NCBI GenBank assembly: GCA_943356465.1
Contig: CALREX010000003.1
Coordinates: 135,667 to 199,666 of the forward strand
Length of the DNA: 64,000 bases
Source: Candidatus Peribacteria bacterium
Lineage (GTDB): Bacteria > Patescibacteriota > Gracilibacteria > UBA1369 > LOWO2-01-FULL-3
Direction of reading: 5' to 3'
Shown in pieces: positions 8,529-17,660 of the stretch; position 1 is the first letter of the stretch; each line of letters starts with the position of its first letter. The translations under genes were made by a program, and so were the position numbers. The notes below the pieces were generated by a model. The model was given only the letters and a program-made list of their open reading frames with translations. It made no database searches and was not told the origin of the DNA.

Positions 8529-8945
8529 ATGACAAAACAGATAAGAAAATTTGCAATAATGATAACACTAGCCATAGCCATAAGTTTTGCAATATCTGCA
8601 TTTTCCGCATCAGCATACACAATTCCAGAACAATTCAGACCGCTAAACGAACCATTCGGCATAGGAAAAGAACTGGATAGCTCACAAGGAGGATCAACAA
8701 CCTCCGGAACAATAGTGTTTTTACAAATTCTGGCGGGAGGACTGCTTTATTTCGCCGCTCCAATAGCCGTAATAATCATAATAATGACAGGCTTCAACAT
8801 GGCACTCTTAGGTGCAGAATCAGAAAAAATCGAAGAAGCAAAACGAAGCCTGACATGGGCAGCGACAGGCTTGTTTTTAATAATTTTCTCTTATACACTC
8901 GTGAGAATAATCATCGCATCAGCCCTTCAAGCAGCATCAAGCTAA
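8529..8945 (+). CDS. T4SS-pilin-like membrane protein 5
   Basis: A 138-residue last member of the tandem set. A signal peptide ends near ASAY (about 30). Helices at about 62-88 and 105-132 flank LLGAESEKIEEAKRSLTWAATG. Its TAA stop shares four bases (8942-8945) with the TAG stop of the convergent metG, leaving no room for a terminator between the two units. Confidence 0.75.
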   Translation: MTKQIRKFAIMITLAIAISFAISAFSASAYTIPEQFRPLNEPFGIGKELDSSQGGSTTSGTIVFLQILAGGLLYFAAPIAVIIIIMTGFNMALLGAESEKIEEAKRSLTWAATGLFLIIFSYTLVRIIIASALQAASS

Positions 8946-10465
8946 TCCTCAATTCTAGGAAAAAGAACTTCGCTTTTTGAAACAGCTGTTCCCTGCTTTA
9001 AAACTCCCCATTTCAAAGAATCAAGTTTCAAATCATTACTATCAGCTCCAATCTGTTTAAGGATTTTCACTGAACATTCAGGCAAAATCGGAGAAAACAA
9101 AATTCCTACAAATCTAAGTAATTCCAGAAGGTTATACAAAACCTCAGGGACACTTCCAGGATTTTCTTTTGCCATTGCCCAAGGTTTTTTATCATCGATA
9201 TACTTATTTCCAAGATTCACAATAGAGATCAAAGCTTCGCATGCAACCTTCAAATCAAACCTTTCAAAAGCGGCTTTATAGGCTTCAACAGAAAGCATAA
9301 GCTGTTCATAAACACCTCCTCCATCAGCCATTTTAGGCACTTTCCCCTCACAATACCGATCAGTCATCATAACAACACGATTCACCAAATTCCCCATGCT
9401 GTTCGCAAGTTCACTATTGAAAACCTCCAAAAATCTTTTGTGCGAAAAATCACCATCATCGGTAGTTGGAATTTCTTTAAGCAGATAATATCTCATTGCC
9501 TCACTTCCATATTTTTCAACATACTCAAGCGGATTTATGACATTTCCAAGGCTTTTGCTCATTTTTTCCCCTTCACTTGTCACAAATCCATGCACATAAA
9601 TAGCTTTCGGCAGAGCAAGTCCGGCAGACATAAGCATTCCAATCCAAATTCCGGCATGAAATCTTAAAATATCTTTCCCAATCAAATGTACATCGCACGG
9701 CCAAAATTTCTTGAAAGTATTCCCCTCATCACCATCCTCAGCATATCCAATTCCGGTAATATAATTCGAAAGCGCATCACACCAAACATACATCACCTGT
9801 GAATCATCATTTGGAACCGTAACCCCCCAAGGAAGCACATCTTTCGGACGCGAAAAACTCACATCCTTAAGACCTTCCTCCCCTATCAAATTCAACATTT
9901 CATTTTTTCTCGCCTCAGGAAGAATAAGCAATTTATCACTTTCTATAGCCTTTTTTATAGCATCAGAATATTTTGAAAGTTTGAAAAAATAATTTTCCTC
10001 TTCAAGAGTTTTCGGTTTTTTCTTATGAATAGGACAATTTCCAGCTTCATCCAAATCTTTCTCGGGAATAAAAGACTCGCACCCAACACAATAATTTCCT
10101 TTGTAAATTCCCTTATAAATATCTCCGGCATCAAACATTGCAGTCCAGATTTTCTGTGCACCTTTTTTGTGATGCTCGCTACTTGTACGCACAAATCCAT
10201 CATAAGCCAGATTCAAAATTCCTTTTAAATCTTCAAATTGTTTTGCATTAAAATCAACAAACGCCTTCGTCTCCATGCCTTTTTCCTGTGCCGCTTCAAA
10301 GATTTTCACACCATGCTCGTCAGTTCCAGTAAGAAAAAACACACTATCCCCTTTCGCACGATGATAACGTGTAAGCGCATCAGCTTGCACAAATTCAAGC
10401 GCATGCCCGATATGTGGCGCCGCATTTACATATGCAATCGCTGTCGACAAATAAAATTTATTCAT
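8942..10465 (-). CDS. metG: methionyl-tRNA synthetase
   Basis: A 507-residue class I synthetase that charges tRNA-Met and initiator tRNA. The HIGH motif appears as PHIGHAL near residue 17, and KMSKS in SEGEKMSKSLGN. The zinc-knuckle insert carries CVGC and a second CPIH pair. The anticodon-binding helical domain fills the C-terminus; there is no tRNA-binding (EMAPII-like) tail, as expected for the short form. It follows the pilus operon on the same strand after a 50-base gap and may be transcribed from it or from a local promoter I cannot define. Confidence 0.97.
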   Translation of the reverse strand: MNKFYLSTAIAYVNAAPHIGHALEFVQADALTRYHRAKGDSVFFLTGTDEHGVKIFEAAQEKGMETKAFVDFNAKQFEDLKGILNLAYDGFVRTSSEHHKKGAQKIWTAMFDAGDIYKGIYKGNYCVGCESFIPEKDLDEAGNCPIHKKKPKTLEEENYFFKLSKYSDAIKKAIESDKLLILPEARKNEMLNLIGEEGLKDVSFSRPKDVLPWGVTVPNDDSQVMYVWCDALSNYITGIGYAEDGDEGNTFKKFWPCDVHLIGKDILRFHAGIWIGMLMSAGLALPKAIYVHGFVTSEGEKMSKSLGNVINPLEYVEKYGSEAMRYYLLKEIPTTDDGDFSHKRFLEVFNSELANSMGNLVNRVVMMTDRYCEGKVPKMADGGGVYEQLMLSVEAYKAAFERFDLKVACEALISIVNLGNKYIDDKKPWAMAKENPGSVPEVLYNLLELLRFVGILFSPILPECSVKILKQIGADSNDLKLDSLKWGVLKQGTAVSKSEVLFPRIED

Positions 10466-10515
10466 GCAAAAAGCCTACCTTCAAGATACCTTTACGTCAA
10501 GATCATAAGCCAATA

Positions 10516-11757
10516 CTAATACCAATCCTTGGAGTTTTTATAAGTACTATACAAAGAGAAATTGAAAACAGGTATAAAACTATCACGCTTCAAATTCACA
10601 CTAATACTCTGTTTACTGTTGCCACTGTAACCGTTTGAAACGATCTCAGAATATTCACGAACAGTCTTGTTGTCATACACAGCATTACCATCCAAAACAG
10701 CTCCATCCTCACCAAAAAGCTCAATCCTATAATACAATTTCGACATATCAAGTCTTCGTGATTCAGGAATACTATCCGCAAAAACAGACGGATTCATAAG
10801 ATTCGTCAGAGTCAAATAATTCAGTTTATGCTCCTGCAAAAAAGTTGAAATATCATAACAACTCGCAGTACTCAAAACTTCTCCATTTTCATAAATATAA
10901 TGCTCACGTGCCTGTGTATTCAAACAATTTCCAACAACAGTTTTTGCGATGTCATTGCCGAGATGAACCTCTTGATATTCTTGAGATCCATATTGAACAC
11001 ATTTTATTCCGTCAGTATACCTCTCACCTTTAGCATTGCTGCAACTTATACTTCCAAACCAGGAAGGATTTGCCGCATTAGCAGGATTTTTTTCTCCAGC
11101 ATTATTTAGCAATGAAAGCGCAGTAAAATCACTGATTGATTCAGTTTTATTTTTGGTTTCATTTTTTGATATTCCCAAAATTTTCCACCTTAAAATATCC
11201 CATCCACTAAGTTTAATTTTACTTTTTATATTAAGATCGGTATTCGGATTGAAAATTCCGTAAAATTCAACAGTGAAATCTCGCACCTTATGCTCTTTCC
11301 CGTCATTTCCGACTACAAAAAGCGGAATTGTAATAGATTCATTCAAACCAAGCACACTATAAAAAGCGGTCAAATCTTTTTCCGCACTTTTCTTATCAAA
11401 ATCGGACGAAAAACACGGATAAGAATTACATGTATTATCAACTTTATACTCAGTCACAACATTTTTCTCGTCATCGATTTTCATTGGCACAAAGCCTTTT
11501 TCTTTAGTTTCCCATCCCGGCAGATTATGTTTGATATTATATAGAGAAACCTCGATTCCTGACTCAGCTCCATAATAAGCACTTCCGGCATCCAAAACTT
11601 CTCTAGTCGTATAAATTTCACGTAAAACAAGTGAAGATAGAGCAAGAGAAACAGATATAAGAACACCCATTATAAGAAGCGCAGTCAAAAGCGCACTACC
11701 ATTTTTCAAAAGTGCCTTTTCAATAACTTCTCTGATTTTTGCGCTAATTATTTGCAT
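10516..11757 (-). CDS. PilX-like minor pilus assembly protein
   Basis: A 413-residue protein. The N-terminus (NGSALLTALLIMGVLISVSLALSS, given here in part) matches the PilX N-terminal helix rather than a cleaved GFTLVE prepilin, and is followed by the typical AYYGAESGIE segment. The long C-terminal domain is beta-rich and has several cysteines. Minor pilins of this type sit at the pilus tip and prime assembly. It overlaps the upstream pilin gene by 10 bases and is the last pilus gene before metG. Confidence 0.78.
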   Translation of the reverse strand: MQIISAKIREVIEKALLKNGSALLTALLIMGVLISVSLALSSLVLREIYTTREVLDAGSAYYGAESGIEVSLYNIKHNLPGWETKEKGFVPMKIDDEKNVVTEYKVDNTCNSYPCFSSDFDKKSAEKDLTAFYSVLGLNESITIPLFVVGNDGKEHKVRDFTVEFYGIFNPNTDLNIKSKIKLSGWDILRWKILGISKNETKNKTESISDFTALSLLNNAGEKNPANAANPSWFGSISCSNAKGERYTDGIKCVQYGSQEYQEVHLGNDIAKTVVGNCLNTQAREHYIYENGEVLSTASCYDISTFLQEHKLNYLTLTNLMNPSVFADSIPESRRLDMSKLYYRIELFGEDGAVLDGNAVYDNKTVREYSEIVSNGYSGNSKQSISVNLKRDSFIPVFNFSLYSTYKNSKDWY

Positions 11758-12410
11758 GTTGTAAGAGAATCATTTGGTTTATAAACTTGATTGTAAATTC
11801 TCGAAGAAATAGCTGTCTCAAAAGATACATTAAACATTTCACCGTTAAATTTCTCCTTCTCGAAAGTCGCTTTCACAAGGACAAAAGGCTGAAACTGATA
11901 AGCATCTTTAAATACATTTTTCTTGTCATAAGGATCAAGATGAGGATAAGCAAAAATCTGAAAATTCTTCACGTTCACTTCTGGAGAATTCAAAATAATT
12001 GCATTTTGAACATCACCTTTTTTGCCTTTTGAAATCTTGATAACTCCATGCTTTTTTTCAATACCGGAAGTTGAATCATTCAATTCTTCCCTGAAAATCT
12101 TGGCAGTAAAACCACCGTCTTTTGAAATCAAATAAACCTCACTTTTTCCTCCATTCAAAGAGGTGGGATTACATATTCCGAAATAATTATCATTTCCATA
12201 GTCAACCATACCTTCACGAAATTCTCTTACGACAGTATCAAAAACCCTTCTCGCATCAGAATACATGACACGATAATCATTTGCCTCTTTAAGCGATCTA
12301 ACAATACCGGAATAAGAACCGATTAAAATCGACATAAACATAGCAAATATTCCAAGCGCTATAAGCGTTTCTACAAGCGTAAAACCTCGTTTTAATTTAT
12401 TTTTTATCAT
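11748..12410 (-). CDS. prepilin-like protein (PilW/PulJ type)
   Basis: A 220-residue type IV prepilin. A short basic leader ends in KRG, followed by FTLVETLIALGIFAMF, so the prepilin peptidase cleavage site (G|F) and Glu5 of the mature protein are present. The globular domain is beta-rich. Length and position between PilV-like and PilX-like genes suggest a PilW/PulJ-type minor pilin. It overlaps both neighbours (4 and 10 bases), showing coupled translation. Confidence 0.8.
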   Translation of the reverse strand: MIKNKLKRGFTLVETLIALGIFAMFMSILIGSYSGIVRSLKEANDYRVMYSDARRVFDTVVREFREGMVDYGNDNYFGICNPTSLNGGKSEVYLISKDGGFTAKIFREELNDSTSGIEKKHGVIKISKGKKGDVQNAIILNSPEVNVKNFQIFAYPHLDPYDKKNVFKDAYQFQPFVLVKATFEKEKFNGEMFNVSFETAISSRIYNQVYKPNDSLTTCK

Positions 12411-13006
12411 AAAGCTCCGCCTTTCCAGTTAGTGAATATTTCATTTAGTTTTACTTCTTTTTCTGATGTGCCATCAATCCATGAAACTTTTGAAACAATT
12501 CTCAAATAATCGCTACAAACAGGCAAACCACAATCATATGAAGAAACATAAAAAACACGTTTAAAACCATTTGCATTTTGAGTTGCTTCATTTTCACTAT
12601 TGATTTGATGTACATTCCAAGGCGCATAACTACTCATCTGATCTATTCCGACCTGTGCATTTCCGGCCACAGTCCTTTCAAAAACATCTATACTCTCAAT
12701 TTCATACATATTACCTTGCCCAGCAGCAACAAATCCACTTCCCCAAATCTTCTTATTTACGTCTCCATCAAGCCAATCCTGATTATGCAACCAGTTCGTA
12801 TCACGAATATTTCTGAAAGCCTCAATTCCTTCCTGTGCATAGTAATAAGCCTGCAAAGTTTTCACATTATTTTTATTCGATTGAACAATTGTGACGAGCA
12901 AATTTGTCGCAGAAACTATGGCAACAGTCAAAATCGAAATTCCAACAAGGACCTCTGTAAGGGTAAATCCTCTCTTTTCACTGATTTTTGTAAAAAACTT
13001 TTTCAT
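12407..13006 (-). CDS. prepilin-like protein (PilV/PulI type)
   Basis: A 199-residue prepilin with the leader KKFFTKISEKRG and the mature start FTLTEVLVGISILTVAIVSA, including Glu5. The segment AYYAQEGIEAFRNIRDTNW after the helix is typical of PilV-like minor pilins. Two cysteines near the C-terminus (CGLPVC) may form a loop disulfide. It overlaps the genes on either side by four bases. Confidence 0.82.
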   Translation of the reverse strand: MKKFFTKISEKRGFTLTEVLVGISILTVAIVSATNLLVTIVQSNKNNVKTLQAYYYAQEGIEAFRNIRDTNWLHNQDWLDGDVNKKIWGSGFVAAGQGNMYEIESIDVFERTVAGNAQVGIDQMSSYAPWNVHQINSENEATQNANGFKRVFYVSSYDCGLPVCSDYLRIVSKVSWIDGTSEKEVKLNEIFTNWKGGAL

Positions 13007-13698
13007 AATTTAAAGAAAATACTTTTTTTGTAATCAGGATTATTATCTCCATAACTTATATCAATTTTCAGTTCCACATCACCATAACCCGTCTTTCCAG
13101 AAACTCCGTCATACAAAACTTCTATTTTCCCATCGGGCGGCAAAAAACGAACTTCAAGAGACTGAGAAACAGGAGTTCCCTGCCCACCGGAAGCGAAATT
13201 TCCAATCGATACATCGTCTATTTTTATAAGAGAATCTAACTCAAATAATTCATTCTTAGGAAAAGAACCATTGGTAACATCTTTACATCCTTCATAAACC
13301 CATGAATCACCTTGAAAAAACTTCTTTCCACTAAAGTCTTTTTGAGATGTATAAGCTAAAAATTTACCATCAGCACCTTTTTCAAATAAAACTGTAAAAC
13401 ATTTGGAATCAAAACCACCATTAGCTGAAGAATTTCCCGGCAAAGCATCCAATTCATTTCTTATCTCATCGGCTCTTTGGCTTTTATAAGCACCTAAAAC
13501 AGCTTTATCTTTTTGCGAATTTATTTGCGAAACAATACTATCTGCAGACAAATTAAGGATTGCACTTTTTCTATATTGCAAATATCCGGCTATTGAAAGC
13601 ATGGAAAGAACAGCAATAAGAGCCATTACAATAATTATCTCTACAAGAGTAAATCCATTTGGGAAAGCACCTGATTTTTTTTTAACTTCCAACAACAT
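13003..13698 (-). CDS. prepilin-like protein (GspH/FimT type)
   Basis: A prepilin of 231 residues when started at the ATG at 13698, which gives the short leader MLLEVKKKSGAFPNG before FTLVEIIIVMALIAVLSML. A start at 13731 would add a hydrophobic stretch lying inside pilC and is less likely. The helix is followed by SIAGYLQYRKSAILNLSADS, as in GspH/FimT pseudopilins. The start overlaps the pilC stop by 17 bases. Confidence 0.78.
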   Translation of the reverse strand: MLLEVKKKSGAFPNGFTLVEIIIVMALIAVLSMLSIAGYLQYRKSAILNLSADSIVSQINSQKDKAVLGAYKSQRADEIRNELDALPGNSSANGGFDSKCFTVLFEKGADGKFLAYTSQKDFSGKKFFQGDSWVYEGCKDVTNGSFPKNELFELDSLIKIDDVSIGNFASGGQGTPVSQSLEVRFLPPDGKIEVLYDGVSGKTGYGDVELKIDISYGDNNPDYKKSIFFKL

Positions 13699-14929
13699 TG
13701 CTAAGATTAAAAATAGGAGCCATGATCGCAAGCGCCAAAAGCGCTACAAAAAGACCAACAAACAAAATCATCACAGGCTCAAAAACAGATGAAATTTTCT
13801 TAAGTCCATTGTCGATTTCTCTTTGATACTGATCCGCGATTTTCTCAGCAATTTTTCCAAGACTTGCTGAAGCCTCTCCAACATGGAGCATCTGTACAAC
13901 CTCAGCAGGAAAAAGAAAATCACTATCCATCAAACTGTCAGAAATCTTCTTACCGTCGCGCACAGCACTCATAACTTCCTGAGTCTTAAGCTTATAAAGC
14001 TTATTTGAAATTGCGCCTCCGGTAATAGCAATAGCGCGTATCACAGGAAGTCCGGCCTCAATGAGAAGACCTACCAAACTGACAAATTGTAAAACATAAA
14101 GTTTTCGTAAAAGTCCTCCGACGATAGGAAACCTAAGCTTAAAACGATCCCATCTGTAAGCCCCATAATCACTTCCGACATAAACATTAAAAATCCCATA
14201 AAACAACAAAGCTCCTGCTATAATAGCCCACCAATAACCTGTCACAGCTCTTTGCAAATTAAGCAAAACCATAGTCGCAAAAGGAAGTTTATCTTCCGTA
14301 ACACCACCTTGTGTAAGCAAATTAAGCAAACTTGGAAAAACCCAAACCAGCATACCCACCGCAACAAGGACAAGCACACATAAAACCGCAATCGGGTATA
14401 CAGCCGCTCCCCAAAGTTTTAATGACAAATCATGGCTTTTATCAAGTTGAGCGGAAAGCTTAAAAAGCATTGTATTCAGTTTTCCAGTTTCTTCTCCGGC
14501 ACGTACGATTCCAACCTCGGATTCATCAAAAATAGTTTCAAATCTACTCATACTGTCAGCCAAAGTTGAACCATGTTCGCAGTTATAAGCCAAAGTATTC
14601 AAAATACGTGAAAGTCTCGGATTTTCCGTCCTTGCCGCAAGTGATTTAATAGCAGAAACAACTGGAATTCCAGCATCCACCATAACCGCAAGCATATGGA
14701 AAAAATATGACTTATCCCTCAGTCCGACACTCGAACGATCTATAAAAAAATCATTCAGTTTTACAAAAAGTCCGCTATTTTCATTATTATAAACTCCGTA
14801 AATAACTGTATCCACGACTTTGTCTTTTGAATTTTTTACACTATTCAAAACATCATATCCGCTTTCTGAAGCCCCAGAAACGACAAAGTCAGTATCACGC
14901 GCACTCTGATTTTTTATATTATTTTCCAT
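13682..14929 (-). CDS. pilC: type IV pilus inner-membrane platform protein PilC
   Basis: A 415-residue protein with two T2SF domains and three membrane helices, as in PilC/GspF. The first domain has DKSYFFHMLAVMVDAGIPVVSAI and a Glu/Gly-rich EVGIVRAGEETGKL. The second repeats the pattern with LQFVSLVGLLIEAGLPV and VVQMLHVGEASASLGKIAE. PilC links the motor ATPases to the pilin-extruding complex. An extra Asn/Asp-rich tail of about 75 residues precedes the first domain. The assembly ATPase PilB is not in the window. Confidence 0.93.
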   Translation of the reverse strand: MENNIKNQSARDTDFVVSGASESGYDVLNSVKNSKDKVVDTVIYGVYNNENSGLFVKLNDFFIDRSSVGLRDKSYFFHMLAVMVDAGIPVVSAIKSLAARTENPRLSRILNTLAYNCEHGSTLADSMSRFETIFDESEVGIVRAGEETGKLNTMLFKLSAQLDKSHDLSLKLWGAAVYPIAVLCVLVLVAVGMLVWVFPSLLNLLTQGGVTEDKLPFATMVLLNLQRAVTGYWWAIIAGALLFYGIFNVYVGSDYGAYRWDRFKLRFPIVGGLLRKLYVLQFVSLVGLLIEAGLPVIRAIAITGGAISNKLYKLKTQEVMSAVRDGKKISDSLMDSDFLFPAEVVQMLHVGEASASLGKIAEKIADQYQREIDNGLKKISSVFEPVMILFVGLFVALLALAIMAPIFNLSNVVGS

Positions 14930-14948
14930 AAAGTAACTCTTTCAATAA

Positions 14949-15533
14949 TTATTTTTTAAGATAAAAAGCCTGCATAGAAAGCGAAAAAGTCGCTCTGGTA
15001 GAATCCAATAAATCCGTTTTTCCAAGCTGAACATTTATACTGTCAACAATCAAGACTCTCGCATTTTGCTCAAGACTCTCGAGAAAGGACACGAGATCAT
15101 TATAATTTCCCTCAAAACTTGCATTTATTCGAAGCGAACCAACTCCCTCCTTACTCGAAGAACCTTTTCCAAATCCTATAGAATTAAGCTTTATATCATG
15201 AACTTTCGCCGTATCTATAAGATCGCGAATAATTTGATCCTGATCGATGTCTTTCGGAACAGACTTGAGAAGTTCTGTTTTCTTCACTTCACTAGACAAA
15301 TCAAGCTCCTTTTCAGCCTTGGTCATTTCCGCAACTTTGGCTTTACTCTGCTCAATTTGCAAATTTTTACTGGAAATATCAGCATTCGTCTTGCCAACAT
15401 CCATAGCCAACCCTCTGGTATAAAAAACATATCCAAATAGAACAAGAAGCATCAGGAAAATGCCCGCAAGAGCACTTTTATTACTACTGCCTTCCACGTA
15501 TATTTGTTGACCTTGTACATTTTGTTCTAACAT
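14949..15533 (-). CDS. PilO-like pilus alignment protein
   Basis: A 194-residue bitopic protein. It has a short cytoplasmic N-terminus, one membrane helix (about 22-42), a coiled-coil of about 50 residues (QIEQSKAKVAEMTKAEKELD), then a ferredoxin-like domain with GSLRINASFEGNYNDLVSFL, the typical PilO segment for loading pilin onto the platform. Its place between a PilN-like gene and pilC agrees. Sequence identity to classic PilO is probably low. Confidence 0.78.
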   Translation of the reverse strand: MLEQNVQGQQIYVEGSSNKSALAGIFLMLLVLFGYVFYTRGLAMDVGKTNADISSKNLQIEQSKAKVAEMTKAEKELDLSSEVKKTELLKSVPKDIDQDQIIRDLIDTAKVHDIKLNSIGFGKGSSSKEGVGSLRINASFEGNYNDLVSFLESLEQNARVLIVDSINVQLGKTDLLDSTRATFSLSMQAFYLKK

Positions 15534-15566
15534 ATTTTTGTTTTTATTTTAGTAATTTTTTTAAAT

Positions 15567-16169
15567 TTATCGTGAAATTTTATTTGCACCAATTGCAGTG
15601 TCAGGCTTGCTATCGCCAAGACCGGCCTCACTAAGAGAAACATCAGCACTGTTTGGCAAATATTTCATGCTGATCAAAAATGTCAAAACCTGAGCACCTT
15701 TATCATCAACTCCATTTGAAATTGAAGGTACAAAAGCATCCTTGAAATACACACTTGCATTAAATCCTTTAATTAAATCAGCAACATCAAAATAAGGATT
15801 TTCCGCTTTCTCATTTGTTTTTACATTCATCGAAATCTCATTATTCGAAGATCCGGAATACGAAAGAACTGTAACTATAGGCTGTCCATCAACCTTTGGG
15901 ATAGTTTTTCTAATTTTCTTTATAACACTGGACCATTCTATAATTCCTTCATTTTTGAGTTCATTTATAGTTTTTTTTGCATTTATAGACTCCAAAACCT
16001 GCTTGTTTTCATACTGCAAAATCTGTTTGCCGTAATCAGCAATAAGCGCATCAGCCTTTGTTTCTTCGGTCGAAAGCGTCGAAACTTGCCATGACAAATA
16101 CAAATTGTATCCACCAAAAGCAACTACAGCTACAATTCCCAAGATCATTAGTGTTGAAAACCTTTTCAT
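15567..16169 (-). CDS. PilN/PilO-like pilus protein, first gene of the operon
   Basis: A 200-residue bitopic protein with a membrane helix at about 7-28, a coiled-coil to about 65 and an alpha/beta domain after that. The layout (short cytoplasmic end, helix, coil, small domain, including WSSVIKKIRKTIPK) resembles PilN. The cytoplasmic PilM-binding motif of true PilN is not evident and no pilM adjoins, so this is an assignment by layout and position. It is preceded by a promoter at 16202-16230. Confidence 0.6.
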   Translation of the reverse strand: MKRFSTLMILGIVAVVAFGGYNLYLSWQVSTLSTEETKADALIADYGKQILQYENKQVLESINAKKTINELKNEGIIEWSSVIKKIRKTIPKVDGQPIVTVLSYSGSSNNEISMNVKTNEKAENPYFDVADLIKGFNASVYFKDAFVPSISNGVDDKGAQVLTFLISMKYLPNSADVSLSEAGLGDSKPDTAIGANKISR

Positions 16170-16201
16170 TTTGTTTTTGTTTTAGTATTTACTTTCATAT
16201 A

Positions 16202-16230
16202 ATTTTACCACATTTGAAGCCAAAAAACAA
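16202..16230 (-). promoter_or_regulatory. promoter of the pilus operon
   Basis: On the minus strand TTGTTT (16230-16225), a 17-base spacer and TAAAAT (16207-16202) precede the 16169 start by about 32 bases. It is back to back with the plus-strand promoter at 16252-16260. Confidence 0.6.
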
Positions 16231-16251
16231 TAGCCCTAAGATAAATTTCCA

Positions 16252-16260
16252 TGCTATAAT
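16252..16260 (+). promoter_or_regulatory. extended -10 promoter giving a leaderless mRNA
   Basis: TGCTATAAT at 16252-16260 is an extended -10. The ATG of the RNHCP gene starts at 16267, where transcription should begin, so the mRNA would have little or no leader and no ribosome-binding site. No good -35 is visible. Confidence 0.6.
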
Positions 16261-16266
16261 CCACGC

Positions 16267-16629
16267 ATGAAAAAATTCACAGTCATAAACGAAGGATTTA
16301 CCTGCGAAAAATGCGACGAAGTAAATCCAAAAGCGTTAAAAACATGTAGAAACCACTGCAAAAAATGCTTATATTCAAAACACGTGGATTTAAAATATCC
16401 GGGAGACAGAATGTCACTATGCCTCGGGAACATGCCACCTGTTTTTGTTGAGCTGGATAAGAAAAAAGGATGGATGATTACCCACAAATGCGAAACATGC
16501 GGCGAAACAAAAAGAAACAAAGCTGCAGACGAAGACAATCTCGATCTTCTATCTTCCATGATTTTCGAACAAAATAAAAAAACTTATGAACATTCAAGAG
16601 GCCAAAAAGCTGGAGAAAAGCATCTTTGA
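16267..16629 (+). CDS. RNHCP-domain zinc-binding protein
   Basis: A 120-residue protein of the RNHCP family, named for a motif that reads RNHCKKCLYSKHVD here. Two CxxC pairs (CEKC at about 13-16, CETC at about 76-79), together with the central CxxC and His residues, point to zinc-ribbon folding. The conserved PGDR and HKCETCG segments are present. The family role is unknown; RNA binding is often supposed. It overlaps tilS by 44 bases, suggesting a link to tRNA or translation. The transcript is probably leaderless. Confidence 0.85.
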   Translation: MKKFTVINEGFTCEKCDEVNPKALKTCRNHCKKCLYSKHVDLKYPGDRMSLCLGNMPPVFVELDKKKGWMITHKCETCGETKRNKAADEDNLDLLSSMIFEQNKKTYEHSRGQKAGEKHL

Positions 16630-17623
16630 ATCACTCTCAAAACATATCAAAAAAGGCGAAAAAGTGATTTTAGGCCTTTCGGGAGGACCGGATTCTGTGT
16701 TCCTTTTTGAAATGCTAAAAAAATTTGCAGAAAAGACAAAAGTAAAAATCATAGCAGCACACGTAAATCACATGCTTCGAGGAATCGATAGTGAAAAAGA
16801 TGAAAAATTCATAAAAAATCTGGCTAAAAAATATAAGACAGAAGTAAAAATTTTGAAGAAAGACATCGGAAAAATAAGCAAAAAACTGGGTCGAGGACTT
16901 GAAGAAACAGGAAGACAAATTCGCCATGAATTTTTCGCAAAACTCGCAAAAGAATTCAAAACAAATCTTATTTTGACAGCTCACCATGCCGACGACAACC
17001 TCGAAACAATCCTTTTAAACATCTCACGAGGAGCGGGACTAAAAGGACTTCTTGGAATGGAAGAAAAAATCGAACATAAAATTTCAAACATAAATCTTCA
17101 TTTCGTAAAACCACTTTTGCAAGTCCCAAAGCAACAAATCGAAGATTACCTCTCTCACAAAAAAATCGAATTCAGAAAAGACTTAAGCAATCTGGATGAA
17201 AAATTTAACAGGAATTTAATCAGAAGCAAAATCGTCCCGACACTAAAAAAAATCAATAAAAATATTTTTGGAACAGTTGCAAAAAACACAAAAAATATTG
17301 AAGAAACTTTGGAATTTCTGGACGAAGAAGCAAAAAAATTCATAAAAAAATCAGAAAAATTTCTAAAAGAAAAAAACACACTAATCGCAAAAGATTTTAG
17401 AGAAGCAAATAAAGCGCTTAAAAAAGCCGTAATTCGCATACTATACAAAATAAACGCAAAGACACTAAAAGATTTCGGAAACGCACAAATAGACGAAATA
17501 TTGAAAGTACTTGAAAAAAACATCGGGAACAAAAGCAAAAAAATAGGCAAAGTTATATTCTCTATAAACAAAAACAAGATCAAAGTTTCAGTTGAAAAAA
17601 AACATAAGAAAGTCCAGTATTAG
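16586..17623 (+). CDS. tilS: tRNA(Ile)-lysidine synthetase
   Basis: A 345-residue enzyme with the N-type PP-loop LGLSGGPDS at about 29-37, followed by AHVNHMLRG and the TAHHADDNLETILLNISRGAG signature. TilS attaches lysine to C34 of tRNA-Ile(CAU) so that AUA is read as Ile. The C-terminal domain is shorter and more Lys-rich than in E. coli. The neighbour ftsH is a common partner of tilS in bacteria, often with hpt, which is absent here. The start overlaps the RNHCP gene by 44 bases. Confidence 0.93.
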   Translation: MNIQEAKKLEKSIFESLSKHIKKGEKVILGLSGGPDSVFLFEMLKKFAEKTKVKIIAAHVNHMLRGIDSEKDEKFIKNLAKKYKTEVKILKKDIGKISKKLGRGLEETGRQIRHEFFAKLAKEFKTNLILTAHHADDNLETILLNISRGAGLKGLLGMEEKIEHKISNINLHFVKPLLQVPKQQIEDYLSHKKIEFRKDLSNLDEKFNRNLIRSKIVPTLKKINKNIFGTVAKNTKNIEETLEFLDEEAKKFIKKSEKFLKEKNTLIAKDFREANKALKKAVIRILYKINAKTLKDFGNAQIDEILKVLEKNIGNKSKKIGKVIFSINKNKIKVSVEKKHKKVQY

Positions 17624-17660
17624 AGAAGTCAAAAAAACATTAAAAACATTTAAAATAAAT

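Noticed and set aside
13699..13731. Earlier start for the GspH-like pilin
   Set aside because: It would add a hydrophobic segment before the prepilin leader and lies deeper within pilC.
17592..17660. Earlier start for ftsH
   Set aside because: It adds a basic stretch not seen in the family and overlaps tilS; the ATG at 17661 fits better.
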